DNA from: Planctomycetota bacterium
GTDB taxonomy: Bacteria; Planctomycetota; Phycisphaerae; Phycisphaerales; UBA1924
Length of the DNA stretch: 51,686 nucleotides
Assembly (NCBI GenBank): GCA_963204725.1
Contig: CAUJHH010000030.1
Coordinates: 1 to 51,686 of the forward strand
Direction of reading: 5' to 3'
A program made the translations under genes and the position numbers. The notes beneath the pieces are model-generated. The model had not been told where the DNA came from, did no database searches, and saw nothing but the letters and a program-made list of their open reading frames with translations. Positions 18,086 through 27,077 of this stretch are shown one piece after another (positions within the stretch are counted from its first letter, which is position 1; the number at the start of each line of letters is the position of its first letter).

Positions 18086-18507
18086 TCGCGCTGCCGGATG
18101 TGGGGACTATGGGCAACCCGCTCTCCGACTGCTGCTTTATGCTCCTCTTTTACTTTGTTTCCATGACCAATCCGATCGGGGTCAAGGCACGGATCTGGGG
18201 ACTCTCCCCATTCAGCTCGGGTGAAGCTCTCGGTACGTTCTTCGGCGAATGTATCGCGAGCCAAGGGGCAACCGATGGGCCTGCCGGCGCCCACAGCTAC
18301 TTCTGCCCCAGTATCACAATCGTAAATGACCGCACCCTGACGCCCCCGGGAATGCGTTTGCCCGGCTCGCCCGAGGATACATCCGAGATCTACGGGGCCG
18401 CGACGCTGATGCTGGACGCGATCGGATGTAGCCACATCGTCGTCGAACTACGCCGTGAGCTCGGGTCTTCGCTCGACGAGGTCGGGCTGTGCTGGCGAAG
18501 CTTTTGA
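17941..18507 (+). CDS. Tandem paralogue 2, unknown
   Basis: This 188-residue protein starts at ATG 17941, preceded by AAAGGAGG at a 7-nt distance. It is paralogous to the preceding gene along its whole length and ends GLCWRSF. The middle has a hydrophobic strand (FMLLFYFVSMTNPIG), but there is no signal peptide. The predicted fold is beta-rich, with many short hydrophobic strands and Gly/Ser/Thr turns. No family was recognised. Possible roles are surface or phage-type structural subunits, because the block continues to a LamG protein without a signal peptide. That link is inference. Confidence 0.75.
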   Translation: MATINLGTKQSDWTLEDGTAATAAFSDPGAYAYNASIPSTNTGTGVFVIALPDVGTMGNPLSDCCFMLLFYFVSMTNPIGVKARIWGLSPFSSGEALGTFFGECIASQGATDGPAGAHSYFCPSITIVNDRTLTPPGMRLPGSPEDTSEIYGAATLMLDAIGCSHIVVELRRELGSSLDEVGLCWRSF

Positions 18508-18564
18508 TGCATCACCCTGAATCTGACTTGTAAGATGAAACCAAACATGGACAAGGAGAAAGCC

Positions 18565-19269
18565 ATGTCTCACGGAAAGCGTCCCTCAACCCGTGTCGCG
18601 GCGAGCATCGCCGCCGTCCTGCTCATTGGAGGAATCGCCATGGCCGAACCGATCGTGGTTTTGAACGATGGGGAATATCGCGACCTGATCATCTCACGCG
18701 GCGAGTACCGCATCCACATCTTTCAGGACACGCTGGAGATTGATCCATGGCCAACACCGGGTGGCGATGCACTCAACTCACTTATTGTGAACTTTGAGTT
18801 TGAGTTTGGAGATCCAACCCGTGTCTCGGGGGTGATTGCGGGCAATATGCTTCCGGACTTCCCGCCGCTGCCGCTACACTCCCCTTCACTCGTCGCGGAT
18901 GGCGGACTGCGTCTTGAGAACTCAATAATTGAAGCGACCAAAGATTTCGTATCGCCATCTTACGATTCCGATACCGGCGATAGTAGGCCAGCATTTCTTG
19001 CGCATGGCACAAGTGCATTCGACTCCTTCAACTTGTACACATTTGATGATGGTGATGTGGCATACATCGGCTTCGCTGACTCGGAGATCACCCACTTCGG
19101 GTACATGCAGATCCAACGCGTCAACGTGTTGGATTGGAAGCTGATAGGCTACGCGTACGACCCATCTGGTGCGCCGGTGACCGTCAATCGCCTCTATGTA
19201 CCGAGTACCTCAACCCTCGGATTCGCTGGAATCGCTGCTGGCGTGTTGGGCCGTAAGAAGAGAATATGA
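18565..19269 (+). CDS. Secreted protein with PEP-CTERM-like sorting tail
   Basis: The start ATG 18565 has AAGGAG 6 nt upstream. The N-terminus is a signal peptide (TRVAASIAAVLLIGGIAMA, cut before EPIVV). The C-terminus, VPSTSTLGFAGIAAGVLG followed by RKKRI, is a short motif, a hydrophobic helix and a basic tail, as in the PEP-CTERM-like anchors common in Planctomycetota. The body is beta-rich and acidic, with no catalytic motif seen. It is expected to be exported and processed by an exosortase-like enzyme. It sits 12 nt before the LamG gene, so they may share a transcript. About 234 residues. Confidence 0.82.
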   Translation: MSHGKRPSTRVAASIAAVLLIGGIAMAEPIVVLNDGEYRDLIISRGEYRIHIFQDTLEIDPWPTPGGDALNSLIVNFEFEFGDPTRVSGVIAGNMLPDFPPLPLHSPSLVADGGLRLENSIIEATKDFVSPSYDSDTGDSRPAFLAHGTSAFDSFNLYTFDDGDVAYIGFADSEITHFGYMQIQRVNVLDWKLIGYAYDPSGAPVTVNRLYVPSTSTLGFAGIAAGVLGRKKRI

Positions 19270-19281
19270 GGACGGATCGTC

Positions 19282-21690
19282 ATGCCCACATGGACACTTG
19301 AGTATCCCATACGTGTCAATCGGGAAGGCAACCAGCTCGAACTGGACTTTCTGGTGACAGAGTTGACGATTAACCCAAACTATCGATATTCCGAGGTGAT
19401 CGTTCCATCGGCCTCATCTTCGAACAACTTCGGTCCGCTCGTAGGGTGGCGCACTGACGAGCCGGATGTGATACAGTTCTCGCAACCTTCATCAGGATCT
19501 CCAAGTGAACCTCGCTTGGCCTCGGGTGCCGTCGTTTTCATTGATCAAGCCCCATCCAGCTCAACTGCCAATATTTCAGTCGCGCTCCGCCTGCGGTCAC
19601 CCGCCCTGATCTCCTGCGGTGCCGATCTTCGTCCCGATGACTATCCCATGTGGATTAAGACATTGGGCGCAGGACTAATTGTCCTCAACCATGCGAATCC
19701 CGGCACGCCCATTCCATCCGACGCCTTCACGTTCTCCTCAGGCTCACCATCGGAACTCATCATCACCACCGCGTTGACAGTCGGCAAGCTCCCGGGATGG
19801 CTCGCGGGCTCGGGGATCCCCGTCTTGCGGCTCCACTGCGATTCCTACGCCGAGCGCGCCGCGCGAATCACGAGCGGCACGTCCTATAACGCTGTCATCG
19901 ACGCGTGGACCGATCTCCGTCTCTCCAGCCCCAACAACCTCGTGCAGGGGAGTGATCCCGCCTTCAATCCAGTGCTCGATGCTGGCACGACCACGGCCCC
20001 CACGGTGCTTTTCACCACCGATGTGCTGCAGCAGACCTCCGGTTATGACCTGACGCAGGATGCCTGCGCCTTCGGCGTCACCTTCACTGCCGACACCGGC
20101 AGTGCAACCTCCACCCAGCACCTGATCGGGCGCTGGAGCGGCCAGTCGGGCACCGACAACAGCAGCAAGTGGCAGTGGCGGCTTTTCTATGAGCGCACCG
20201 CTGGCTCGCCGCCCACGCACAAGATCAAGGCGCAGTTTGTGTACGACAACGGCTCCTTCTTCTCCGTCGCCACCGTGGAGGCGACAATCGATGAGCCGAC
20301 CGAGAAGACCATCGCCATCTACCGCGTCACCACGACCTCTCCCACCACCGGCGAGCTCTGGGTAAACGGCAGGCGAGTCGCCTCCACGACGACATTTCTC
20401 CCCGGCACCAACGCCGCCGCGCGTGATCTCCTGACGGGGGGCGCGCGGTACGGCGGTGGCTCATCCCTGACCGACACACTCGCGGGCTCCATCGACCAGT
20501 GCTTCGTGTACTCGACAGCCATCTCCGACGCCACCCTCTCCGCTGTGATGCACGAGATGGCCCGCCGCGCGGGCGTCAGTCTCGGTCCCGTTCCGCAGTC
20601 CAATCTCACGCAGCCGTACACGGATGCGAACCCGGAGCCACGCAGGCGCCTGGACCGCTGGCCGGTCGCGATGATCAACCTCTTTGGCGGCAGCAGCTAC
20701 GACGACAACGTGCTGAGCCAGAGACCCGAGTGGCGAAACGGAGGGAACCGACAAGACATCGTCGATTGGTTCAAGCCGCAGATCCAACGGATTCTCGGCG
20801 TCTGTCGTGACTTCGAGATCATGATCAACCGGCCCCAGGGAAACTACCGCAACGACATCATCTCAGCAGGGATCTTCGGCGACACGGATACTGTCCCCTC
20901 CGTGCAGGTCATCGAGGATTACCAGTGGGAGGCGCTCTCCGGGTGGAACGACGGGATGGCGGACCAGCCGGGACTCTTCAGTGAGTTCGGGCTGTCCGAC
21001 CACAACCACCGCGACGGTCGTCAGAGCGGCGACGCGCCGTTTGCCCGGCGTTGCTGGTTTTACACCGGCAACCCCACGATCAACGACAACGGTGAAGCGA
21101 CGCAGGATGCACGCGTCGGCGCCCGCAACCTCGCCCCCTGCTCCGCAACCTTCTATATCGGCGAGTTCTTCGATCGGTGGGTCGCCAAAGATGAGCGATT
21201 CCGCTGCTTCTTCGTGGACTCCGCCAGCAAGTGGGACCGCAATTGGGTAGAGATCGTGCAGGATCCGGACGCGAACGAGGAGTTCACGCTCGTAGGTGAG
21301 GCCATCGCCATGGATCCCAACTCCCGCAAAGGTGCGGCGTGGATCGCCCTCATCGGCATCAACACTGCGCCCTGGTGGACCGGCGGCACGCGCGGCAACG
21401 GATTCGACTGGAACTTCCGCGCCGGCCCGTGGGACGAAACACCTATCTATCTCGGCGTCACGCAGGCCTCGAACGGTGTCGTCATGAACCTCAACGACCC
21501 CACCGGCAACCGCGAGCAGGACGGGCTCAGTCTCGAAGATTGCTACCGCTTCATCGACCGGGGTGTCGCCCCCATCGCGTGGGGAGGCGATTACCAGAAG
21601 ATGGGCACCGCGTGGTACTACGGTGCCCGCCGCATCCCCGTCGGACGCTACCCCATGATGTCCCCTCGCATCAGCCGTGTGTGGCGATAG
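19282..21690 (+). CDS. LamG/concanavalin-like protein with unknown C-terminal domain
   Basis: An 802-residue protein. Residues about 240-420 have a LamG-type jelly-roll pattern: FGVTFTADTGSATSTQHLIG, WQWRLFYERTAG, GELWVNGRRVAST, and LAGSIDQCFVYSTAISDATL. The N-terminal ~230 residues form another beta-rich region. The C-terminal ~370 residues contain PSVQVIEDYQWEALSGW, RCFFVDSASKWDRNW and APIAWGGDYQKMGTAWY. These suggest an alpha/beta-barrel-like, possibly glycan-acting fold, but no family is recognised. There is no signal peptide, which is odd for a LamG protein and may fit a phage fibre or spike. The ribosome site GAGGA lies about 9 nt upstream. Confidence 0.75.
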   Translation: MPTWTLEYPIRVNREGNQLELDFLVTELTINPNYRYSEVIVPSASSSNNFGPLVGWRTDEPDVIQFSQPSSGSPSEPRLASGAVVFIDQAPSSSTANISVALRLRSPALISCGADLRPDDYPMWIKTLGAGLIVLNHANPGTPIPSDAFTFSSGSPSELIITTALTVGKLPGWLAGSGIPVLRLHCDSYAERAARITSGTSYNAVIDAWTDLRLSSPNNLVQGSDPAFNPVLDAGTTTAPTVLFTTDVLQQTSGYDLTQDACAFGVTFTADTGSATSTQHLIGRWSGQSGTDNSSKWQWRLFYERTAGSPPTHKIKAQFVYDNGSFFSVATVEATIDEPTEKTIAIYRVTTTSPTTGELWVNGRRVASTTTFLPGTNAAARDLLTGGARYGGGSSLTDTLAGSIDQCFVYSTAISDATLSAVMHEMARRAGVSLGPVPQSNLTQPYTDANPEPRRRLDRWPVAMINLFGGSSYDDNVLSQRPEWRNGGNRQDIVDWFKPQIQRILGVCRDFEIMINRPQGNYRNDIISAGIFGDTDTVPSVQVIEDYQWEALSGWNDGMADQPGLFSEFGLSDHNHRDGRQSGDAPFARRCWFYTGNPTINDNGEATQDARVGARNLAPCSATFYIGEFFDRWVAKDERFRCFFVDSASKWDRNWVEIVQDPDANEEFTLVGEAIAMDPNSRKGAAWIALIGINTAPWWTGGTRGNGFDWNFRAGPWDETPIYLGVTQASNGVVMNLNDPTGNREQDGLSLEDCYRFIDRGVAPIAWGGDYQKMGTAWYYGARRIPVGRYPMMSPRISRVWR

Positions 21691-22047
21691 CTTACAGCGG
21701 CATTCCTCGGCTCCGTTCCCTCCCAAATAGCGATCCCCGTTGGTGTTGCGCTGGCGGGGCCGCACGAGTGGGGATACCGCAGCCGGTTCGCTGGCCGATT
21801 CCGCCGCGTGAGGTAGACTGAACGTAGTTCCTCCCGGACGCCTTTCCGCCGCGTGTCCAGCAGCCGCGCGGCGGGGCCCGCTCGGGCCAAGCGTCCACAG
21901 CAGCCAGCCTCTTCCTTCGCGGGAAGGGGCTGGTTTCGTTGCGGCATTGCGAGTTGCAGGGGCGGGCACGCGGCGATTCAGGCAGAACTCGTTGATGCAT
22001 GTGTGTCAAGACGCTACCTTGGGGTCGTACCCATAGGAGCGTAGACA
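21691..22047. other. Gene-free stretch with a terminator and promoter region
   Basis: These 357 bases separate the LamG gene from the secreted repeat protein. They hold a strong hairpin followed by T-rich sequence at 21904-21940 and the AGGAG ribosome site of the next gene just before 22048. I see no ORF with coding character and no RNA gene. Confidence 0.5.
21904..21940 (+). terminator. Rho-independent-type terminator hairpin
   Basis: CCAGCCTCTTCC (21904-21915) pairs with GGAAGGGGCTGG (21922-21933), giving a 12-bp stem with one T-G wobble and a TTCGCG loop. TTTCGTT follows. It would end transcripts of the LamG block, lying 215 nt after that gene and 108 nt before the next start. Confidence 0.6.
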
Positions 22048-24729
22048 ATGCGTCCGAGAAGGTTGTCGTTGGCGACGTGCCGAGTTGTGGTACTCTTGGT
22101 GGCTCATGGGGTCTGCTGGGAGAGCGTTGCCCAAGCGCAGTCTTGTGCTGCTGAATGGCTTGGAGTTGACGGGTCACCCGGACTGAGTCAATCGGCCCAA
22201 CTCACGACATGGGATCACGACGGGCTCGAATCCACCGAGCCGCTCGCCGTGGCCTATGGCAGCATCACGCGGGCTGGTGGCTCGCCGGTGAACCGCATAG
22301 CCGCATGGGACCAATCGACGCAGAGGTGGCGCGACCTTAATCCCGTGTTGTTTCATACCAGTGTCACTGCGCTCATCATGCTCCCGAACGGTGAGATGAT
22401 TGCGGGGGGTTCCTCCGCGGCCCACAACCCAAGGTACTCGGTGGCAAGGTGGAGCGGATCGGTGTGGACCCCGCTTGGAACGGGCATGGATGCACCGGTT
22501 CGACACTTGCTGCTTCTTGAGAATGGCGATCTAATCGCTAGCGGTGACTTCGAGTTCGCAGGAGGAGTGAGCGCGAACCACATCGCTCGTTGGGATGGGT
22601 CGGCATGGCATCCGCTTGGCGAAGGATTGGATGACAACGCGACCGTGGCGGTGCAGATGCCAAACGGCGATCTGGTGGTGGGCGGCAGATTTGATGACTC
22701 AGGTCATAGTTCCGTATCTAATCTGGCACGTTGGAACGGGACGGCTTGGAGCAAGTTCAATGGAGGAGTGAGCGACACTGTCTATGCTTTGCATCTCCTA
22801 CCCAATGGTGATCTGTTGGTTGGCGGCGAGTTTCCAAGCGCAGGTGGAGTTCCCGCCGATTGCCTCGCCCGATGGAGCAGCGAAACGGGCTCGTGGTCTG
22901 GATTTGGAACCGGCCTCACCGGCTCACTCGATCGGGTCGCCTCGATCCATGGGCTCGACAACGGCGACATCCTCGTGGGGGGCCACTTCATTGACATCGG
23001 AGGAGTGCCCGCTCGACACGTCGCGCGGTGGGATGGTACAACCTGGGCTCCACTGGGCGCAGGGGTAACCGGACCGTCAACAACACTCGTGAGCTCAATG
23101 GCGTCACTTGCCAACGGGGAAGTCGTCATGGGTGGTAACTTTCTAGTCGCCGGAGACAGGGCAGCACACTACGTGGCTCGTTGGAATGGGACTACTTGGA
23201 CCGCTCTTACTCCCGGGCTGGATGGGTTTGTGCGTGCGGCAGTTGCCCTGCCAAACGGCGACATCATCGCCGGGGGCGAGTTTCGGACTGCGGGCGGGCT
23301 TCTTGCCAACTCGATCGCTCGTTGGAATGGGAATACGTGGTCAACGCTCGGATCAGGAACGAACGGCTTTGTCCGCGCTCTGGCGTGCCTTCCGAATGGA
23401 GACGTGATTGCTGGAGGCAACTTCACGCTCGCTGGTGGAGTTTCAGCGGCAAGTATCGCACGGTGGGATGGAACCGAATGGTCTCCACTCGACACTGGCG
23501 TAGGTGGTTTGGGGTCAGTCGTATACGCCCTGACCACGCTCACCGATGGGCAGTTGGTCGCCGGTGGTTACTTCACATTCGCAGGTGGTATACCGAGCGC
23601 CTTCGTCGCACGGTGGGATGGCGCGGCATGGTCGTCTCTTGGCAGTGGGCTAGGTGGGGTGGTATACGCACTCTGCGCGCAACCAGGCAATGAGATCATT
23701 GCGGGAGGTGATTTTACAACGGCAGACTCGTCGCCCGCGAGTCGCGTTGCTCGGTGGGATGGAGGCCAATGGGTCTCCCTCGGACTCGGCGTGAATGGAG
23801 CAGTTCGTGCCCTCCAAGCGCTTCCCAATGGTGACGTGATTGCCGGAGGCTCGTTCGGGACGGCCGGAGAAGTGCCTACACCTTCAGTCGCACGCTGGGA
23901 CGGCTCTACTTGGCATCAAATGGCAACAAGTTGGAACGGGACTGTCTTCTCGCTCGCACGCCTCTTGAATGGAGATGTGGTGGCGGGTGGCATGTTCACG
24001 ACCACGAATGGCTTGGCAACGAACTCGATCGCCCTGTGGACTGGAGCCTCGTGGACACTAATGGGGACGGGAATCGCTCCGGGCTTCCAGACCGTGGCCG
24101 CCATGATCACATTGCCCTCGGGTGAACTCATGGTTGGAGGCGACTTCACAACTGTGAGCGGCAAGCCATCGGCCTTTCTCGCTCGCTGGGCCGAGCCAAG
24201 CATGATCTGGATCACACAGCATCCGATTTCGCAACAGATCGGCAGCGGGGAGACGCTGACGCTCACCGCATCCCCCGTGACCGGATACTCGGGTGTGTCG
24301 GTTCGCTGGACGCGAAACGATGAAGAGATTGTGGATGGCCCCGGCGGCGCTTCGAGTGGCGGCGGTGTTGTCTGGGGAAGTTCCGGCGCGATGCCCTCGC
24401 CGACAAACGGTTCGGAATCAACCCTCATCATTGTGAATGCGCAAGCGTCAGATTCCGGCGAGTACACTGCGGTGTTCACGAACTCGTGCGGTGAAACAGT
24501 CAGCGTTGCCGCGACCGTCGAGGTGATCGTGCCATGTCTTGCCGATTACAACGGCGAAGCAGACGCTGGCGACATCCTCGATTTCCTCGACTTCATCCAG
24601 GACTTCTCCGACTGCACAAACCTCCCCGTCCCATGCGGCCAGTTCGGCGATCCCGACCTGAACGGTGACACCATCATCGACATCCTCGACTTCCTCGACT
24701 TCCTTGAGGCGTTTGGGCAGGGATGCTGA
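22048..24729 (+). CDS. Secreted repeat (beta-propeller-like) protein with Ig-like and dockerin-like ends
   Basis: An 893-residue protein. AGGAG precedes the ATG, and a signal peptide (VVVLLVAHGVCWESVAQAQS) starts it. About fifteen repeats of ~42 residues follow, of the form ARWDG.TW.PLG.G..G.V.AL..LPNGD.IAGG.F..AGG (residues ~70-720), as in Planctomycetota delta-60/kelch-like proteins. An Ig-like domain follows (QHPISQQIGSGETLTL ... SDSGEYTAVFTN). The tail has two Asp-rich calcium-loop-like motifs (DYNGEADAGDILDFLDF, DLNGDTIIDILDFLDF) and ends in Cys, like GC-type dockerins. It is extracellular or surface-bound, likely for adhesion or binding. No enzyme motif is present. Confidence 0.88.
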   Translation: MRPRRLSLATCRVVVLLVAHGVCWESVAQAQSCAAEWLGVDGSPGLSQSAQLTTWDHDGLESTEPLAVAYGSITRAGGSPVNRIAAWDQSTQRWRDLNPVLFHTSVTALIMLPNGEMIAGGSSAAHNPRYSVARWSGSVWTPLGTGMDAPVRHLLLLENGDLIASGDFEFAGGVSANHIARWDGSAWHPLGEGLDDNATVAVQMPNGDLVVGGRFDDSGHSSVSNLARWNGTAWSKFNGGVSDTVYALHLLPNGDLLVGGEFPSAGGVPADCLARWSSETGSWSGFGTGLTGSLDRVASIHGLDNGDILVGGHFIDIGGVPARHVARWDGTTWAPLGAGVTGPSTTLVSSMASLANGEVVMGGNFLVAGDRAAHYVARWNGTTWTALTPGLDGFVRAAVALPNGDIIAGGEFRTAGGLLANSIARWNGNTWSTLGSGTNGFVRALACLPNGDVIAGGNFTLAGGVSAASIARWDGTEWSPLDTGVGGLGSVVYALTTLTDGQLVAGGYFTFAGGIPSAFVARWDGAAWSSLGSGLGGVVYALCAQPGNEIIAGGDFTTADSSPASRVARWDGGQWVSLGLGVNGAVRALQALPNGDVIAGGSFGTAGEVPTPSVARWDGSTWHQMATSWNGTVFSLARLLNGDVVAGGMFTTTNGLATNSIALWTGASWTLMGTGIAPGFQTVAAMITLPSGELMVGGDFTTVSGKPSAFLARWAEPSMIWITQHPISQQIGSGETLTLTASPVTGYSGVSVRWTRNDEEIVDGPGGASSGGGVVWGSSGAMPSPTNGSESTLIIVNAQASDSGEYTAVFTNSCGETVSVAATVEVIVPCLADYNGEADAGDILDFLDFIQDFSDCTNLPVPCGQFGDPDLNGDTIIDILDFLDFLEAFGQGC

Positions 24730-24780
24730 GCCGTCAGCTCTCGGTGCCGCCTTGAGGGAGTGAACGTAGCCGTCCACTGT

Positions 24781-24796
24781 CGCGGCTTATGCCGCG
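24781..24796. terminator. Short hairpin between convergent genes
   Basis: CGCGGC-TTAT-GCCGCG forms a perfect 6-bp stem with a 4-base loop. It lies 52 nt after the repeat-protein stop and 3 nt before the stop of the convergent zinc-ribbon gene. There is no T-tract on either side, so it is at best a weak bidirectional terminator. Confidence 0.35.
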
Positions 24797-24798
24797 CG

Positions 24799-25122
24799 TT
24801 AGCCCGAGCGCTTCAGGATCAGGTCCGCGAGCCGCTCAAGTTCCGAGGGCTGGGGCTTCTCAAATCGCATCACGGTGGGTCTGCCCGGGACGCGCTGTCG
24901 CTCCCACGCGGCCACGGGATCGGGCGCCTCCGGGTCGAGCACGATGATCTTGAACCCAGCGACGCCGCCGCACGAGGGACACCCGATGACGCGCTCGGTC
25001 GGTTGCATGGGCCAGTGGCCTTGGATGAGGTGCGCCGGCCATCCGGCACCCTTGCACACGCCGCAGGTCTTGCCGCGACGCGACATCGTCTCCAACGTCC
25101 TGACGCGACGGCTCAGGCGCAT
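24799..25122 (-). CDS. Small zinc-ribbon protein
   Basis: This 107-residue protein has two paired Cys knuckles, CGVCKGAGW (about residues 20-28) and GCPSCGGVAG (about 47-56), which together would bind one zinc ion. The rest is basic and Pro-rich and ends in a short helix (ELERLADLILKRSG). Its ATG lies inside the 3' end of the upstream HTH gene (10-nt overlap), so the two are co-translated. It is probably a DNA- or protein-binding accessory of the mobile element. No further assignment is possible. Confidence 0.7.
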   Translation of the reverse strand: MRLSRRVRTLETMSRRGKTCGVCKGAGWPAHLIQGHWPMQPTERVIGCPSCGGVAGFKIIVLDPEAPDPVAAWERQRVPGRPTVMRFEKPQPSELERLADLILKRSG

Positions 25123-25538
25123 GTGAGCCTCGGCCCCGCCTCCGGGTCTTGGGACCAGCGCCCCTCGAGTTCGTCAACGCGCTGAGCCAGGTCGTCCAAC
25201 TCAATCGACTCACGGCTGAACTTGAGCAGGGTCGAGGCCGCCGAGACGCGGGCGCTCACGCTGAGCGCCTCGTCGGACATGATCTTCGCGAGCGTCTGGA
25301 CGGCCAGGGGCGCGTACCGCTGGGAGTTGGCGATCGCCTGCGCGAAGGCCTCGCGCCGCGCCTTGCGGTACGCCCTTCCGAAGGCCCTGTCGTCCAGCCA
25401 GCGGTACAGCGACTTCTCGCTGAGCCCGAGCGAACGGGCGGCCCGCGCCACGGTGGGCTCATTCAGGAGCGCGATGATCGCCTGCTCCTGCTTGTGCGTG
25501 AGTCCATCGGCCCGCTGGATGTGCCGGATATCCGTCAC
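25113..25538 (-). CDS. HTH protein resembling phage terminase small subunit
   Basis: This 141-residue protein starts at GTG 25538. Residues about 14-55 (LTHKQEQAIIALLNEPTVAR, then SLGLSEKSLYRWL) form a helix-turn-helix like those of phage small terminases and phBC6A51-type HTH proteins. A helical part follows (RREAFAQAIANSQRYAPLAV, then VSARVSAASTLLKFS), which also fits terminase small subunits. No large terminase or capsid gene is present in the window. It could instead be an element-specific regulator. It overlaps the zinc-ribbon gene by 10 nt. Confidence 0.65.
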   Translation of the reverse strand: MTDIRHIQRADGLTHKQEQAIIALLNEPTVARAARSLGLSEKSLYRWLDDRAFGRAYRKARREAFAQAIANSQRYAPLAVQTLAKIMSDEALSVSARVSAASTLLKFSRESIELDDLAQRVDELEGRWSQDPEAGPRLTCA

Positions 25539-25737
25539 GGCGGCCAGTTCCTTCGTCGCGCCCGGGCTTCACATCCCGAGTCGATGCCTACCCGAAGCCC
25601 ACATTCTGAGCGACTTGCCCACATTGTTCGCATGCTGCGCGAGATTGGCCTTGATGTTCTTCCGCGCATGCCGCTGTGTGTGTCCATCCCCACAGGGACC
25701 GCGGGCAATGGGGCCCGCGCACACGGAGAGCATCGCC

Positions 25738-26040
25738 ATGCCGGACCCGACAGCATCGTGCCACCTCGATGGGATTGCCAAGCAGAAGGCGCTCGACGCC
25801 GAACTCGAATGGGTCAGGGTCGAACTGCGTCTTGTGACCTTGGAGACGCGAGGGCGGGACGCGCTCGACTTCCACGAGATCTCGGTCCAAGCGATCGGCA
25901 ACCTTGTCCGCCACGCTTTTGAGACCGGGTATCGGGACGGACTCCACGCGGGCTACCGGCAGGGCCGCACCGACGCGATGCATGAGTCGCAAGGCGACGT
26001 TGCACCGTTGCAGCCCCGCAACCCCGAACTCACGCCGTGA
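25738..26040 (+). CDS. Small hypothetical protein, 100 residues
   Basis: The ATG at 25738 has GGAG about 9 nt upstream. The frame continues open upstream to 25222, but that part lies over the minus-strand HTH gene and has no coding character. The protein begins MPDPTASCHLDGIAKQKALD. It has a helical core (ELEWVRVELRLVTLETRGRD, then VQAIGNLVRHAFETGYRDGL), probably a small coiled-coil or helical-bundle protein. It is followed at 70 nt by the HARE-HTH gene and is likely part of the same forward operon. Function unknown. Confidence 0.6.
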   Translation: MPDPTASCHLDGIAKQKALDAELEWVRVELRLVTLETRGRDALDFHEISVQAIGNLVRHAFETGYRDGLHAGYRQGRTDAMHESQGDVAPLQPRNPELTP

Positions 26041-26109
26041 CCACGCGATTCGTTCCACACAGGCACGGCGCGACGTGCGCCGGGCTCCAACCCCCTGACG
26101 GAGATGATC

Positions 26110-26727
26110 ATGTCCAAGAGAACCAAGCCGACGACCACGAGCCCGAAGCCCACTGCGGACGCATCTGCCAACGACAAGGCACGCGCCCAGGCGCTGGCGA
26201 AGTTGACGGCGGCTCCCGCCACAAAGTCCAAGGGCGCGCCCAAACGCGGCACGAAGGCCGCACGCGGGTCCAAGCCCGAGGGGTGGGAGAACGACCCGCT
26301 TGAGAACGACGCGGCGCTCGAGGCCGCCCTCGGCAAACAGGACGTTCAGACCGCGACGCCCACGGTGGCCCAGGACGGGAAGCGCGCGAAGGGTGGAGGC
26401 ACGAACGCCAAGGACGCCAAGGGATCGCCCACGGCGGAACGTGGGGCGAAGGGTGCGAAGGCCCCCAAGGCCAAGCCCAAGCGCATCTCGGCGCTGGACG
26501 CCGCCGCCAAGGTCCTGGCCGAGTCCGACCGCCCGCTCCGGGCCATCGACATGGTCGAACTGATGCACGCCAAGGGTCTCTGGACCAGCCCCGGCGGCAA
26601 AACGCCCGAGGCGACGCTCTACGCCGCGATCACCCGTGAGATCACCGCCAAAGGCGACGAGGCCCGCTTCAAGAAGGTCGATCGTGGCATGTTCACGAGC
26701 AACACCAAGACCGGGAAGGGGGCCTGA
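26110..26727 (+). CDS. HARE-HTH domain protein with Lys/Ala-rich tail
   Basis: I choose ATG 26110 because GGAG lies 6 nt upstream, whereas the ATG at 26104 abuts it. The N-terminal ~130 residues are low-complexity Lys/Ala/Thr/Gly, histone-tail-like and probably DNA-binding. The C-terminal ~70 residues ([52 protein letters not shown]) fit the HARE-HTH (HB1/ASXL/restriction-endonuclease HTH) winged helix. That domain is linked to DNA modification reading in several systems. In Planctomycetota this architecture is common. Here it lies near a ParB-methyltransferase fusion of the same element. Confidence 0.82.
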   Translation: MSKRTKPTTTSPKPTADASANDKARAQALAKLTAAPATKSKGAPKRGTKAARGSKPEGWENDPLENDAALEAALGKQDVQTATPTVAQDGKRAKGGGTNAKDAKGSPTAERGAKGAKAPKAKPKRISALDAAAKVLAESDRPLRAIDMVELMHAKGLWTSPGGKTPEATLYAAITREITAKGDEARFKKVDRGMFTSNTKTGKGA

Positions 26728-26730
26728 CCC

Positions 26731-26997
26731 ATGACAACGCTCGCACCCGAGGTCGGCACACCCGAGTTCGACCCCCGCGACGCGGTCCTCAGCGCGGCCC
26801 TCGCGCTGCTCGCATCCCGCCTCGACCACATGGCAACCGTGGACGAATGGCTGACGCTCGCCCGCGCGGTCGCGACGTGCCAGGGCACCAAGACCGCTGG
26901 CTACCTCACCGAGCAGGATCTGGATGAGATCGCCGAGTACCAGATGGACTGGGACGCGGAACGCGACGGCCCCCTGCCCGAGACCGAGACCGACTGA
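26731..26997 (+). CDS. Small acidic hypothetical protein
   Basis: This 88-residue ORF starts 4 nt after the HARE-HTH stop, with a G-rich stretch ahead of the ATG. It is helical and acidic (AVLSAALALLASRLDHMATV; EQDLDEIAEYQMDWDAERDG) and has no recognised motif. Its tight spacing indicates translation with the HARE-HTH protein. Function unknown; it might be a partner of the HARE-HTH protein. Confidence 0.65.
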   Translation: MTTLAPEVGTPEFDPRDAVLSAALALLASRLDHMATVDEWLTLARAVATCQGTKTAGYLTEQDLDEIAEYQMDWDAERDGPLPETETD

Positions 26998-27077
26998 CGG
27001 GCGACCGCCACCCCGCCAGATCCACCCCGGCACCACGCTGGGGTGTTTCTTCGGCGAGAGGATGGACCGACGATCGC

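Noticed and set aside
17113..21719. 20-bp imperfect direct repeat (17113-17132 and 21700-21719, 18/20) around the four-gene cassette
   Set aside because: A rough count suggests one or two such pairs by chance in a window this size, so it is not evidence for a mobile cassette.
20863..21969. 368-codon minus-strand frame opposite the LamG gene
   Set aside because: It is antisense to a clear gene, has no domain, and continues across the intergenic terminator.
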